A stretch of 63,061 bases of DNA from Candidatus Accumulibacter aalborgensis (lineage in GTDB: Bacteria > Pseudomonadota > Gammaproteobacteria > Burkholderiales > Rhodocyclaceae). Below, piece by piece: positions 47,335 to 56,768 of the stretch. The DNA is taken from contig NZ_FLQX01000119.1 of assembly GCF_900089955.1 (NCBI RefSeq), forward strand, positions 1 through 63,061, written 5' to 3'. The first letter of the stretch is position 1; each line of letters opens with the position of its first letter. A program made the position numbers and the translations under genes. The notes beneath the pieces were generated by a model. The model made no database searches and was not told where the DNA came from. It was given only the letters and a program-made list of their open reading frames with translations.

Positions 47335-47892
47335 TCACTTCTGCCGCTTCATCATCTCCTGAACGGTAGGATCCTTCATCATTTCCTTGAGATTCATCCC
47401 GCCGACGTTGGGCATGATCACGTCGCCGGGTTTCTGGCCGGGCTTGCAGGGGCCGACCCAGCGGGCTTCTATCGACATTTTCGACTCGCTGGTCCCGTGC
47501 ATCGGTGGACTGAAGCGGGTCAGCATGTCGCCCTTGTAGGCCGAGTCGAAGGCGCCGATGAAGACGGCATCGGTGGTCGCCGTGCTGCCCTGAATCTTGC
47601 ACACCGAATGAACGCTGACCTTGTTGGCCAGCGGCTTGACCTCGAGGACACTGCAGTTCGCCTGTTGCTTCTTGGCCTGCTGTTGCATCAGGTCGTCGGT
47701 GGTCTGGTCGATGCACTGCTGCATCGCGCCCATCGCCGGCATGCCTTCCATGCGGCTATTGATTTCCCATAGACCCGGTTTGCGTTTGGGCATTTCGGCA
47801 GCCTGCAGGCCTCCCGCGAGGCCTGCAGCGGCCAGCGCGAGAAGCCACACGGAACAAGGAGTGCGGGCGGCGGCGATGGCAAGGGACTTCAT
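47335..47892 (-). CDS. exported DUF3617 protein
   Basis: A 185-residue protein with a signal peptide (LLALAAAGLAGGLQAAE) followed by the DUF3617 core (KPGLWEINSRMEG, a cysteine in QQCIDQ, later SVHSVCKIQG). These periplasmic proteins are widespread in proteobacteria with no known reaction. The stop lies two bases from the end of the convergent LysR gene. Confidence 0.8.
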   Translation of the reverse strand: MKSLAIAAARTPCSVWLLALAAAGLAGGLQAAEMPKRKPGLWEINSRMEGMPAMGAMQQCIDQTTDDLMQQQAKKQQANCSVLEVKPLANKVSVHSVCKIQGSTATTDAVFIGAFDSAYKGDMLTRFSPPMHGTSESKMSIEARWVGPCKPGQKPGDVIMPNVGGMNLKEMMKDPTVQEMMKRQK

Positions 47893-47925
47893 GATCGTTC
47901 CTCTCAGGGCAAAGACCAGTGGATA

Positions 47926-49020
47926 ATGGCAGTCATGAAAGTGAATGGCAAGCTCACGCGAACAATCTGGCCGCTAGCCGATCCACGTGCCGTGGACGTC
48001 ATCGACCAGACCGCCTTGCCTTACGAGTACCGCGTGCGGCGACTGGCCAGCCTGGAAGACGTGCGGCACGCGATCTGCAGCATGCAGGTACGAGGTGCGC
48101 CACTGATCGGCGTAACGGCCGCCTACGGCGTGGCGCTGGCGCTCGTACCGCGGGCCGACGACGACACCCTGCTGGCCGCCATTGCGACGCTGGCCGCGAC
48201 ACGCCCGACGGCGGTCAATCTGCACTGGGCGCTGGCGCGCCTGCAGGCCTGCCTGACACCACTGGCACCCGCGCTGCGCGCCGAGGCGGCGTGGCTGGAA
48301 GCGGCCAGGATTGCTGACGAGGATGTCGAACAATGCCGCCGGATCGGCGAGAACGGCCTGCTGTTACTGCGCTCGCGTGCCGGCGCGCGCGGCCGGCTCG
48401 ACCTGATGACGCATTGCAACGCCGGCTGGCTGGCCACCGTCGACTACGGCACGGCGCTGGCGCCGATCTATGCCGCAAGCGCAGCGGGAATTGACGTGCA
48501 TGTCTGGGTTTCCGAAACACGCCCGCGCAACCAGGGTCTGCTGACGGCCTGGGAACTGAGGCAGCAGGGTGTGCCGCATACGGTGATCGCCGATAACGCA
48601 GCGGGTGTTCTGCTGGCCCGCGGCGGGATCGACGCGGTGGTCGTCGGCGCCGATCGTATCGCCGCCAATGGCGATGTCGCCAACAAGGTTGGCACCTGGC
48701 TGAAGGCACTGGCCGCGCGCGAAGCCGGCGTGCCGTTCTACGTCGCCGCACCCCGTTCGACGATCGACTTTGCCTGTCCGAACGGTGAGCTGATTCCGAT
48801 CGAGGAGCGCCCCGCCGATGAACTGTGCATCGTGCGTGGCCACGATGCGGCCGGCCGGCCCGGGGATCTCCGTCAGCTCCCGGCCGATGAAGCGGTCGCC
48901 AATCCTGCCTTCGACCTGACCCCGGCGAGACTGGTCAGCGCGCTGATCAGCGAACGTGGCTCGTGTCCGGCAAGCGGCGCAGGCTTGCTCTCGCTCTACC
49001 CGGAAGAGCGCCATGGATGA
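47926..49020 (+). CDS. mtnA: S-methyl-5-thioribose-1-phosphate isomerase
   Basis: A 364-residue isomerase of the eIF2B-related family. The substrate-site segments MQVRGAPLIGVTAAYG, LMTHCNAGWLATVDYGTALAPI (catalytic Cys), VWVSETRPRNQG and GADRIAANGDVANKVGT (catalytic Asp) are all present. It converts methylthioribose-1-P (or 5-deoxyribose-1-P) to the ribulose form. The next gene, a class II aldolase, overlaps it by 8 bp. Confidence 0.95.
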   Translation: MAVMKVNGKLTRTIWPLADPRAVDVIDQTALPYEYRVRRLASLEDVRHAICSMQVRGAPLIGVTAAYGVALALVPRADDDTLLAAIATLAATRPTAVNLHWALARLQACLTPLAPALRAEAAWLEAARIADEDVEQCRRIGENGLLLLRSRAGARGRLDLMTHCNAGWLATVDYGTALAPIYAASAAGIDVHVWVSETRPRNQGLLTAWELRQQGVPHTVIADNAAGVLLARGGIDAVVVGADRIAANGDVANKVGTWLKALAAREAGVPFYVAAPRSTIDFACPNGELIPIEERPADELCIVRGHDAAGRPGDLRQLPADEAVANPAFDLTPARLVSALISERGSCPASGAGLLSLYPEERHG

Positions 49021-49657
49021 ACTTCGCCGGCAACTGATCATTACCGCGCAGCGCATGGACGCTGCGGGTCTCAACAAAGGCACCGCCGGCAACGTCAGCG
49101 TGCGCGCCGGGCAGGGCAGGGCAGGCGGCTTCCTGATCACCCCTACCGGCATGCCCTACGAGACGCTGGTCAACGAGGACATGGTTTTCATGCATCTCGA
49201 TGGCCGCTGCGAAGGGCGCCGCAAACCGTCGTCCGAATGGCGCTTCCACCGTGACCTCTACGCCGCTCGCGCGGACGCCGGTGCCATCGTGCACGCCCAT
49301 TCGCCGTTCGCCACCAGCCTGGCCTGCCTGCGCCTCGACGTGCCAGCGTTCCACTACATGATCGCGCGTTTTGGCGGCGCTACCGTGCGCTGCGCCGGTT
49401 ACGCGACTTTCGGCACGCAGGCCTTGTCCGACGCGGTGCTGCTGGCCATGGCCCAGCGTCGCGCCTGCCTGCTCGCCAACCACGGCATGCTGGTGCTCGG
49501 CGACGATCTGGCGCAGGCACTCGCCCTCGGCGTCGAACTCGAAGCCCTCTGCGAGCAGTATTGGCGCGCCTGCCAGCTCGGTCCACCCGTGCTGCTCGAT
49601 GCGCTTGAGATGGCGACCGTTCTGGCGAAGTTTGCCGACTATGGCCAGCAAGGCTGA
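49013..49657 (+). CDS. class II aldolase, probable (methylthio/deoxy)ribulose-1-phosphate aldolase
   Basis: A 214-residue zinc aldolase of the fuculose-phosphate family. It has GNVSVR and TPTGMPYETL at the N-terminus, the zinc motif HAHSPFATSLA, a second histidine in LLANHGMLVLG, and the acidic base in SSEWRFHRDLY. Coupling to mtnA suggests the DHAP shunt, in which 5-(methylthio)ribulose-1-P is split into DHAP and (methylthio)acetaldehyde. A dehydratase (MtnB) is the alternative, but the mtnC/D genes of the full methionine salvage route are not nearby. Confidence 0.78.
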   Translation: MDELRRQLIITAQRMDAAGLNKGTAGNVSVRAGQGRAGGFLITPTGMPYETLVNEDMVFMHLDGRCEGRRKPSSEWRFHRDLYAARADAGAIVHAHSPFATSLACLRLDVPAFHYMIARFGGATVRCAGYATFGTQALSDAVLLAMAQRRACLLANHGMLVLGDDLAQALALGVELEALCEQYWRACQLGPPVLLDALEMATVLAKFADYGQQG

Positions 49658-49694
49658 AGACCCGCGAGGGCTTGTCCACCCACCGGAATTGGCC

Positions 49695-51305
49695 ATGTTG
49701 CGTATCAGCGAAATTCGCCTCCCACTCGAACATTCCCCCGAAGCGCTGGCCGCGGCCGTTGCCGACCGCCTCGCCATTGCGCCAGCGGACGTTCTGCAGC
49801 TCAGCGTTTTCCGGCGCAGTCATGACGCGCGCAAGGCCAGTGCGCTGATGTTCATCTACAGCGTCGACGTCGTGGTTCCGAATGAAGCTGGCTTGCTCGC
49901 GAAGTTCGCCGGCGACCATCGGCTGCAGCCGACGCCGGACATGAGCTACCACTTCGTCGGGCGGGCGCCGGAAAAACTGCTTGCCAGGCCGATCGTCGTC
50001 GGCTTTGGCCCGGCCGGCATCTTTGCCGCGCTGGTTCTGGCGCAGGCCGGTTTTCGGCCGATCGTCCTCGAGCGCGGCAAGGCGGTGCGCGAGCGCACGC
50101 AGGATACCTGGGGCCTGTGGCGAAAGAAGGTGCTCGATCCCGAGTCGAACGTGCAGTTCGGCGAGGGCGGTGCCGGCACCTTCTCGGACGGCAAGCTGTA
50201 CAGCCAGATCAAGGACCCGCAGCACTACGGGCGCAAGGTGCTGGTCGAATTCGTCAAGGCCGGCGCGCCCGCGGAGATTCTCTACGTCGCCAAGCCGCAC
50301 ATCGGCACCTTCCGGCTGGTCGGTATGGTCGAACAGATGCGCCGCGAGATCGAGCAACTCGGCGGCGAGGTCCGTTTTCAGCAGCGAGTAACGGGTCTGC
50401 AGATCGACCAGGGCCGCGTGCGCGGGGTGACGCTAGCCTCCGGTGAGGAACTGTGCGGCGAGCACGTCGTCCTGGCAGTCGGCCACAGCGCCCGCGACAC
50501 TTTCGAAATGCTGTACCGCTCGGCTGTGTTCATGGAAGCGAAAGCGTTCTCGATCGGCTTGCGCATCGAACACCCGCAATCGCTGATCGACCGAGCCAGG
50601 TTCGGGCCCAACGCCGGCAACGCGCTGCTCGGTGCCGCCGACTACAAGCTGGTCCATCACTGCCGCAATGGGCGGTCCGTCTACAGCTTCTGCATGTGTC
50701 CCGGCGGGACAGTCGTCGCCGCCACTTCGGAGCCGAACCGGGTGGTGACCAACGGCATGAGCCAGTATTCGCGCAACGAACGCAATGCCAACGCGGGCAT
50801 CGTCGTCGGCATCACGCCGCTCGACTACCCTGGTGGGCCGCTGGCCGGCATCGCGCTACAACGCGATCTCGAGACGCGCGCCTTCGAACTCGGTGGCGGC
50901 ACCTACGAGGCGCCGGCACAACGCGTCGGCGACTTCCTCGCCGGCCGGCCATCGACGCACCTCGGATCGGTAATCCCCTCGTATCAGCCGGGTGTCAGGC
51001 TGACCGATCTCGCCACCGCCCTGCCGAACTACGCGATCGAAGCGATTCGCGAAGCGCTGCCGGCCTTCGAACGCCAGATCAGGGGTTTTGCCATGCCCGA
51101 TGCCATCCTCACCGGCGTCGAGACGCGGACTTCGTCACCGCTGCGCATCACCCGCGCTGCGGATGGCCAAAGCGTCAACGTCAAGGGCTTGTATCCCGCC
51201 GGCGAGGGCGCCGGTTACGCCGGCGGCATCCTCTCGGCGGGCGTCGATGGGATCAAGACGGCGGAAGCCGTAATCCGGGAGATGCTCAAGGCAGGGGCGG
51301 GATAG
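49695..51305 (+). CDS. FAD-dependent oxidoreductase (uncharacterised dehydrogenase family)
   Basis: A 536-residue flavoprotein. The N-terminal ~90 residues are a small alpha/beta domain (RISEIRLPLEHSPEAL...DVLQLSVFRRSHDARK), followed by the FAD Rossmann fold VVGFGPAGIFAALVLAQAG at about residue 97 and GEGGAGTFSDGKLYSQ. The C-terminal GLYPAGEGAGYAGGILSAGVDG closes the FAD domain. This COG2509-type family is common but its substrate is unknown. The start at 49695 is chosen because the longer frame overlaps the aldolase in a different phase. Confidence 0.85.
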   Translation: MLRISEIRLPLEHSPEALAAAVADRLAIAPADVLQLSVFRRSHDARKASALMFIYSVDVVVPNEAGLLAKFAGDHRLQPTPDMSYHFVGRAPEKLLARPIVVGFGPAGIFAALVLAQAGFRPIVLERGKAVRERTQDTWGLWRKKVLDPESNVQFGEGGAGTFSDGKLYSQIKDPQHYGRKVLVEFVKAGAPAEILYVAKPHIGTFRLVGMVEQMRREIEQLGGEVRFQQRVTGLQIDQGRVRGVTLASGEELCGEHVVLAVGHSARDTFEMLYRSAVFMEAKAFSIGLRIEHPQSLIDRARFGPNAGNALLGAADYKLVHHCRNGRSVYSFCMCPGGTVVAATSEPNRVVTNGMSQYSRNERNANAGIVVGITPLDYPGGPLAGIALQRDLETRAFELGGGTYEAPAQRVGDFLAGRPSTHLGSVIPSYQPGVRLTDLATALPNYAIEAIREALPAFERQIRGFAMPDAILTGVETRTSSPLRITRAADGQSVNVKGLYPAGEGAGYAGGILSAGVDGIKTAEAVIREMLKAGAG

Positions 51306-51342
51306 CGCTCACCGGCAAAGCGGTGCGCGGGCCTTGAACCGA

Positions 51343-51765
51343 TCAGCCAAAGCGGCGCTTGTTCTGCTCGCGGCGCTCCTGAGCTTCGAGGCAAAGCGCA
51401 GCCGTGGGGCGGGCCAGCAGACGGGCAATGCCGATCGGCTCGCCGGTTTCCTCGCACCAGCCATAACTGCCGTCGTCGATCCGCTTGAGCGCTTCGCGGA
51501 TTTTCTGGAGCAGCTTTCTTTCGCGGTCGCGGACGCGCAGCTCCAGCGTATGCTCCTCTTCGGCGCTGGCGCGATCGTTCCAGTCGGAGCTCGTTTCGCT
51601 CTCCTGCAGGTGGCCGGCAGTGGCTTTCACAGCCGAGAGCAGCGACTGCTCTTCTGCGAGCAGCCGCCGGCGAAAGAACGCCACTTGTCCGGCAGACATG
51701 TAGTGTTCCAGCGACGCAGACCGCAGCGTCTCCTCGGTCTCTGCTGCTGACGCAAGCTTGTTCAC
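51343..51765 (-). CDS. dksA: DksA/TraR-family protein with a two-cysteine site
   Basis: A 140-residue DksA-like RNA polymerase-binding factor with a GTG start and a good GGAG ribosome site. A coiled coil (about residues 30-95) carries the DWNDRASAEEE tip; the globular end follows. The usual C-x2-C...C-x2-C zinc site is reduced to Cys104-Thr107 and Cys125-Ala128, the pattern known from zinc-independent DksA2 of Pseudomonas. It would still support (p)ppGpp-dependent control and could work under zinc limitation. No second dksA is seen in the window. Confidence 0.88.
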   Translation of the reverse strand: MNKLASAAETEETLRSASLEHYMSAGQVAFFRRRLLAEEQSLLSAVKATAGHLQESETSSDWNDRASAEEEHTLELRVRDRERKLLQKIREALKRIDDGSYGWCEETGEPIGIARLLARPTAALCLEAQERREQNKRRFG

Positions 51766-51923
51766 GTTTATCACTCCTTCATTTTCTGATTGACCACCGA
51801 CCAATGGTATAGCATTGCCAGTCGGTGGCAAAGCTGCAGTGTTTGAACGACGCTTTGCCACACTGGCAAAGTGCGTCAGAATGACGTGCTTGCCTTCGTC
51901 GTTATAAAAATACAGGGAACTCA

Positions 51924-53822
51924 ATGTCGGACTCAGAAGACTACGACAGGACTTGGCTCCAGCGTCCGCTGACGGGGTCATCGCCTCCACCTGGAGATCG
52001 CCAGGCAGGCGAAGACCCGGACAGCAATGCGTTGCCGGAGGGCACCAAGATTGATGAATTCGAGGTCATCGGCCTGATCGGCATAGGTGGTTTCGGGATC
52101 GTATACCTCGCCCATGATCACTCACTCGGCCGGCTGGTCGCGCTCAAGGAGTACATGCCCGCGTCGCTGGCGGCGAGGATCGAGGGTCTGACCGTGGCCG
52201 TCAAGTCGGCACGCCTGGCCCAGACCTTTGCCATTGGCCTGCGCAGCTTCGTCAATGAAGCCCGGATGCTGGCTCTGTTCGACCATCCGGCCTTGGTCAA
52301 GGTCTTTCGCTTCTGGGAAGGCAATGGCACGGCCTACATGGTGATGCCGTTCTACGAAGGGATCACGCTCAAGCAGACCTTGCAGAGAATGCCGGGGCCG
52401 CCCGACGAGGCCTGGTTGCGCCGCGTCATAGACCCTTTGCTCGACGCGCTGGAGGTTCTTCACCGCGAGAACTGTTTCCACCGTGACATCGCTCCCGACA
52501 ACATTCTGCTGTTGACCGATGGGCGCCCCTTGCTGCTCGACTTTGGCGCGGCCCGTCGCGTCATCAGCGACCGGACGCAAGCCCTGACGGTGATTCTCAA
52601 GCCGGGCTACGCCCCGCTGGAGCAATATGCTGAAGTGCCGCACGTCAAACAGGGCGCGTGGACCGATATCTATGCCCTCGCTGCGGTCGTTTATAACGCC
52701 ATTACCGGCCGGCCCCCGACGCCGTCGGTCGGTCGCTCGATCAACGATACCCTGGTACCGCTGACCAAAGTGGCGGCTGGCCGCTACCGTCACTCCTTCC
52801 TGTCTGCGCTGGACCGAGCCCTGGCGGTAAAACCGGAAGATCGCCCGCAGACCATTGCCGAATTCCGCGCCTTGCTGGCGCTTGAGGAAGTGCCGAGCAC
52901 GAAGCCGGCCGCCGAGAGCGCCAAGGCAACGGCAGTGGCCAAGGCGACGGCAACACCCATGACTCCTGAAGGAAGCAAGCCAGCGAGCAAGACAGCACTG
53001 CTGGTCGGCGCGGCAGGCGCCATCATGGTCGTCGCTGGGGGGGCATGGTATGCTCTCAGGACCAAAACCGTTGAGCCCCCGTCACCAGCGGTCACGGTCG
53101 CAGCGCCTGCCATAGCGCCGGTGGTGCCACCGGTGGTGCCGCCGGTCACGGCTGCCCAACCGTCAGCAGCCGGAGCCGATTCGCCGGCCACCCCGGCAGC
53201 GCAGGTCAAGACGGTGGACGGAAAATCCTTGGCTGAGGATCAGTTGGTGGAAACCCTGCTCGGCAAGGACGGTGCGATAGGCGGAGGACAGAAGGTAGTC
53301 AAGCCCTTTGACCCGGTGGACATGCTGCAGCAGATCTACCAGCAGCGCGACCCAGATCACCAGGTGACGGCGATAGCCGAGAAGGCGAAGGTAAAAATCA
53401 ACCGCGACAGGCTCAGCTTCCGCGTCAACTCCCTCTACCCCGGCTATGTGTACCTGCTGATGGTGGGCCCCGATGGCAATATCAACATGCTGTTTCCAAA
53501 CGCCATCGACGCAGACAACGGCATCGGCGGTGACGGTGAACTGCGCCTGCCTCGACCCGGATGGGCGATGACGGCCGGAGGGCCGCCCGGTACCGATCAC
53601 TTCGTGGTCATCGTTTCGGAAAATCGCCGCGACTTCAAAGCCGCCGGCCTGAAAAAAGGGACGACCTTTGACGAGTTTCCGCGTCCGGCGGTGGAGAAGA
53701 TCGCCCAGCACTTGGCAAAAGGAGTGCCCATTCCTTTCGCTGGCAAAGCGGTCTGCCCTTCCAGCGGCAAGTGCTCTTCGCGTTACGGTGCGGCCATCTT
53801 TTCGATCGAAGAGATTGAATGA
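51924..53822 (+). CDS. membrane Ser/Thr protein kinase with DUF4384 domain
   Basis: A 632-residue Hanks-type kinase. The glycine loop GIGGFG is at 53-58, the ATP lysine in ALKEYMP at 75, the catalytic loop HRDIAPDN at 186-193 (Ala replaces the usual Lys two after Asp) and DFG at 206-208. A transmembrane helix lies near 354-373, then a Pro/Val-rich linker and a periplasmic DUF4384 domain (SFRVNSLYPGYVYLLMVGPDG...LPRPGWAMTAGGPPGTDHFVVI). DUF4384-kinase fusions are often linked to envelope or secretion functions. An OmpA-like gene is convergent just downstream. Confidence 0.88.
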   Translation: MSDSEDYDRTWLQRPLTGSSPPPGDRQAGEDPDSNALPEGTKIDEFEVIGLIGIGGFGIVYLAHDHSLGRLVALKEYMPASLAARIEGLTVAVKSARLAQTFAIGLRSFVNEARMLALFDHPALVKVFRFWEGNGTAYMVMPFYEGITLKQTLQRMPGPPDEAWLRRVIDPLLDALEVLHRENCFHRDIAPDNILLLTDGRPLLLDFGAARRVISDRTQALTVILKPGYAPLEQYAEVPHVKQGAWTDIYALAAVVYNAITGRPPTPSVGRSINDTLVPLTKVAAGRYRHSFLSALDRALAVKPEDRPQTIAEFRALLALEEVPSTKPAAESAKATAVAKATATPMTPEGSKPASKTALLVGAAGAIMVVAGGAWYALRTKTVEPPSPAVTVAAPAIAPVVPPVVPPVTAAQPSAAGADSPATPAAQVKTVDGKSLAEDQLVETLLGKDGAIGGGQKVVKPFDPVDMLQQIYQQRDPDHQVTAIAEKAKVKINRDRLSFRVNSLYPGYVYLLMVGPDGNINMLFPNAIDADNGIGGDGELRLPRPGWAMTAGGPPGTDHFVVIVSENRRDFKAAGLKKGTTFDEFPRPAVEKIAQHLAKGVPIPFAGKAVCPSSGKCSSRYGAAIFSIEEIE

Positions 53823-53871
53823 GGCCCTGTGAGGCGCTGATTACCGATGGGCGGCGACGCTTGCTGAAGGT

Positions 53872-54426
53872 CTAATTGTCGAGGCGCTTGATCGTCACGC
53901 GCCGGTTTTCCGGTGCCTCGGGGCGCGCCGGATTGAGTAGCTCGGACGGGCCTTTGCCGACCGGTTTGAGGCGACCGCGATCAATGTGGTAGTTCTCCGA
54001 CAGGTAACCCACGACGCTCTCTGCACGTGCCTGAGACAGACGCAGGTTGTAGTCCTCGCCACCGCGAGGATCGGTATGGCCCTCGATGGCGAAGCGGAAG
54101 GGGGTCAGCTTGTCCGAGTTCAAGGCCCGACCGACGACATCCAGTGATTGCTTGCCAGCCGGCGTCAGGCCCGCCGAACTGGTTTCAAAAACGATCAGCA
54201 AAGAAGCCGAAGGGGGCTTGGCTCCCGGTAGCGAGCTTTCGTCGCGAACGACATTGATCGAGCGGGTCTTCCGCCGTGCCGGCGTAATCGCCGGTTCTGC
54301 CGACAGTATGTCCACCAGGGCCCGCTCATTGATTTCATCGGCCTTGAGCACTCTCTCAGCCTGTGCGAATGAGGCCAGGGGCGCCAGGGTACAGCACACC
54401 AAGCCGAGAATCCTGACGTATTTCAT
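53872..54426 (-). CDS. OmpA-family peptidoglycan-associated protein
   Basis: A 184-residue exported protein with a signal peptide (LGLVCCTLAPLASFAQAE), an unassigned middle and an OmpA C-terminal domain from ~80 (RFAIEGHTDPRGGEDYNLRLSQARAESVVGYL). This domain binds diaminopimelate in peptidoglycan. The start at 54426 has a GGAG ribosome site. It is convergent with the DUF4384 kinase gene; a functional pairing is only a guess. Confidence 0.85.
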   Translation of the reverse strand: MKYVRILGLVCCTLAPLASFAQAERVLKADEINERALVDILSAEPAITPARRKTRSINVVRDESSLPGAKPPSASLLIVFETSSAGLTPAGKQSLDVVGRALNSDKLTPFRFAIEGHTDPRGGEDYNLRLSQARAESVVGYLSENYHIDRGRLKPVGKGPSELLNPARPEAPENRRVTIKRLDN

Positions 54427-54660
54427 GCGCCTACTCCTAGAACAAAGTTTCACAGAATCGTCCATGCTCGCGCTCGGCGATCGCCGCCGAGCAGAAGCAC
54501 CAGCCAGCGCAGAAACACTTCCAGCGGCGTGCAGCAGGCGGAAGGTTGCGGCGCCTTCGATTGCATAGCATACGCCGTTCACCGCTGGTCGAGTCGACAA
54601 AGCTGGCGGTCAGCGAAGCACGATGCCGTCAGCAAGCAACGCTGTTCACGATAGGTGTGC

Positions 54661-55521
54661 TCACCTTGGTGGCGGCAGAGGCAGAGGCGCGCATCCGCGA
54701 ACGAAAAGCAGCGCGCCAGCGTCGCTGCTCACCTCACCGTGCTCGCTGCCGGCCGGCGCCAGGTGGAACTCACCGGCCTGCAGCAACAGGTCGCCGAAGA
54801 AAGCGTCGCCGGCAAGCATCATGCATTCCTCCTCGCCTGCGTGAGCGTGCGCCGGCAAGCGGCTGTCCGGTGCCAGGCGAATGAAACGCGAGATCACCTC
54901 GCCATCGCGCCAGAGGATCTTCTGCTCCACGCCCGTAGCCACGCTGTGCCAAACGCCCTCGCCGGCGAAGACGGTGTGGATAGCCGGTCCGTTGCCCGGT
55001 ACCAGACCACCGAGCAACTCGCCGATGGTCGCCCTGGTGTCTCCCAGCGACGTACCCCGCAGGTACGCCAGGCTGCCCTCTGGTGAGGAAATGCGGCCAT
55101 GCCGGCTACCGGCCGGCGAGACGTGGTAGTCCCCCGGCCCCAGCTCCAGGTCACCCAAGCGGAGGCCACCGCTGAGCACGATGCCTTCCTCAAGCTGGTG
55201 ATGGCGATGTACCGGGAGCGTAGCTCCGGGTGCGAACTCGATCAGGATCGACGCGTCGTGCGGTCGCTGCCAGAGGAGCTTGGCATGGATGCCCGTCTTG
55301 ACTGCGCGCCAGGCGCCATCGCCGGCGCGCACGGTGATCAGCCCGGCAAGACGGCGAGCACTCTCGCCAACCCGGCGCAGGACGCTGTGCCGCAGCTCGG
55401 CACGCTGCTCCGGAAGAAGATCGAGCGGTGCCAGTCCAGCGCAGAGGAGACTGTTCAGGGCGGCGCTTTCTTCGCCGCTGTCATCGGCAGAGTCGGTCTG
55501 TTGCACGGGCTTGCTGTTCAT
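54661..55521 (-). CDS. double-cupin ChrR-like anti-sigma partner
   Basis: A 286-residue protein with two cupin domains in tandem, at about 80-160 (FAPGATLPVHRHHQLEEGIVLSGG) and 200-280 (RLAPDSRLPAHAHAGEEECMMLAG). Each has the His-x-His...Glu metal ligands of ChrR-type anti-sigma factors. The first ~50 residues lack the H-x3-C-x2-C zinc motif of the ChrR anti-sigma domain. It overlaps the ECF sigma gene by 4 bp, so it probably controls that factor, but how it binds sigma without the usual motif is unclear. Confidence 0.8.
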   Translation of the reverse strand: MNSKPVQQTDSADDSGEESAALNSLLCAGLAPLDLLPEQRAELRHSVLRRVGESARRLAGLITVRAGDGAWRAVKTGIHAKLLWQRPHDASILIEFAPGATLPVHRHHQLEEGIVLSGGLRLGDLELGPGDYHVSPAGSRHGRISSPEGSLAYLRGTSLGDTRATIGELLGGLVPGNGPAIHTVFAGEGVWHSVATGVEQKILWRDGEVISRFIRLAPDSRLPAHAHAGEEECMMLAGDAFFGDLLLQAGEFHLAPAGSEHGEVSSDAGALLFVRGCAPLPLPPPR

Positions 55522-56204
55522 GGGGTCACCATTGGCGAACGGGGCGCATCGGCGCCGAGCAGTTGGCGCAGGCGCAGGAGGGTGCGACGAATGTGCGACT
55601 TGACGGTGCCCAAGGGCAGGCTCATCTGGCTGGCGATCTCCTCATGCGAAAGACCGCGGAAAAAGGCCAGCGCGACCAGTTGTCTGGGCAGAGGATCGAT
55701 GTCGCGCAGGGCAGCATGCAAGCGGTGTTCTCGTTGAACTGCCGCCAGCAAGTCCTCGGGGTCGCCATCGCCATGCAGCTTGGCCAGGCCTTCCTCATCA
55801 AGCGGCTCGGCCCGATCGCGGCGACGCAGTGCGTCAAGTGCACGGCTGCGGGCAATGGTCAGGATCCAGGTCACGACACTGCCGCGTGCCGCGTCAAAGC
55901 GCGGTGCCTGCCGCCAGACCTGCCAGAAGACATCCTCGGTAACTTCCTCGGCGGTCTGCACATGACGGGTGATGCGCAGGGCCAGACCGTAAGTCCTCCC
56001 GGCCATTGCCTCGTAGAGTTCGGCCAGAGCCTGCTGATCCTGGTGCACGACGCGGGCGATCCAGGACTGCAGGCGCGCGTCGTCGGCGAGCGCCCGCTGG
56101 CGTTGGATGTCTCCCGGGCCGTCTGGGGGGACTACCTCGTCAGCCGCAGCGTCGGCCGGCTGATCGCTTGTCTTGCCCGGCTGCTGGTTCTGATCGGCTC
56201 CCAT
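55518..56204 (-). CDS. ECF-family RNA polymerase sigma factor
   Basis: A 228-residue sigma-70 ECF factor. Region 2 (QALAELYEAMAGRTYGLALRITRHVQTAEEVTEDVFWQVW) and region 4 (LPRQLVALAFFRGLSHEEIASQMSLPLGTVKSHIRR) are clear. The start at 56204 (MGADQN) is chosen; an upstream frame to 56390 would add a low-complexity extension. Pairing with a ChrR-like cupin protein places it with sigma factors of the oxidative or singlet-oxygen type (inference). Confidence 0.88.
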   Translation of the reverse strand: MGADQNQQPGKTSDQPADAAADEVVPPDGPGDIQRQRALADDARLQSWIARVVHQDQQALAELYEAMAGRTYGLALRITRHVQTAEEVTEDVFWQVWRQAPRFDAARGSVVTWILTIARSRALDALRRRDRAEPLDEEGLAKLHGDGDPEDLLAAVQREHRLHAALRDIDPLPRQLVALAFFRGLSHEEIASQMSLPLGTVKSHIRRTLLRLRQLLGADAPRSPMVTP

Positions 56205-56768
56205 GGGCGCATTTTGCCCGATCATCGGCCAGTCGCCAAATGGCCTGCCCAGGCCATCCATTTTCGGTCTCCGGACGGGCGTGCCGAGTGTGCCGACGAA
56301 GCCCATGCGCAAATCGCGTGCAGCCAGGATCCCGGCCGGCGGCTCAGCAGCGGTTCCTGGCGACCCCTCACTGGCTCTGCAATCGGTCATCGATGTCCTT
56401 CATGGTGGTTCTTTTCTGGGAGGTTCGCTTGCTCCTGGCCAGTGGCTGACATGGGAGGCGTCGACCTGAGTTGCGCGTCCGCAGCGTCAGTGCGAGTCTA
56501 CTGATACGCGCCGCGACCGGCGTTGGATGCAGAACAGGCCCCGCTACCGCCTGCCTGCCGTTTTGTCGACGCCTCAGTGACCAACACCAGAAATCGTGCA
56601 AGCCGGTGCGCTGGTTTCCGCCACAGCCAAGAAGCGCGGGTTTTGCGCGCACTCTTGCTGCCGTGGACTAGAATGCACGATGGGTGAGGGAGACAACTAC
56701 CGAAACATGGCCGCCAGCTCGCGACGGGTGCGGCGGTTCAACGCGCAAGCAACCGAAAGGACATGGCT
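56205..56768. other. 564-bp divergent gap before aspA
   Basis: No supported gene is seen on either strand. It must contain the promoters of the sigma factor (minus) and of aspA (plus). The aspA ribosome site AAAGGA lies at 56756-56761. No convincing -35/-10 pair or ECF-type motif was identified by eye. Confidence 0.5.
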
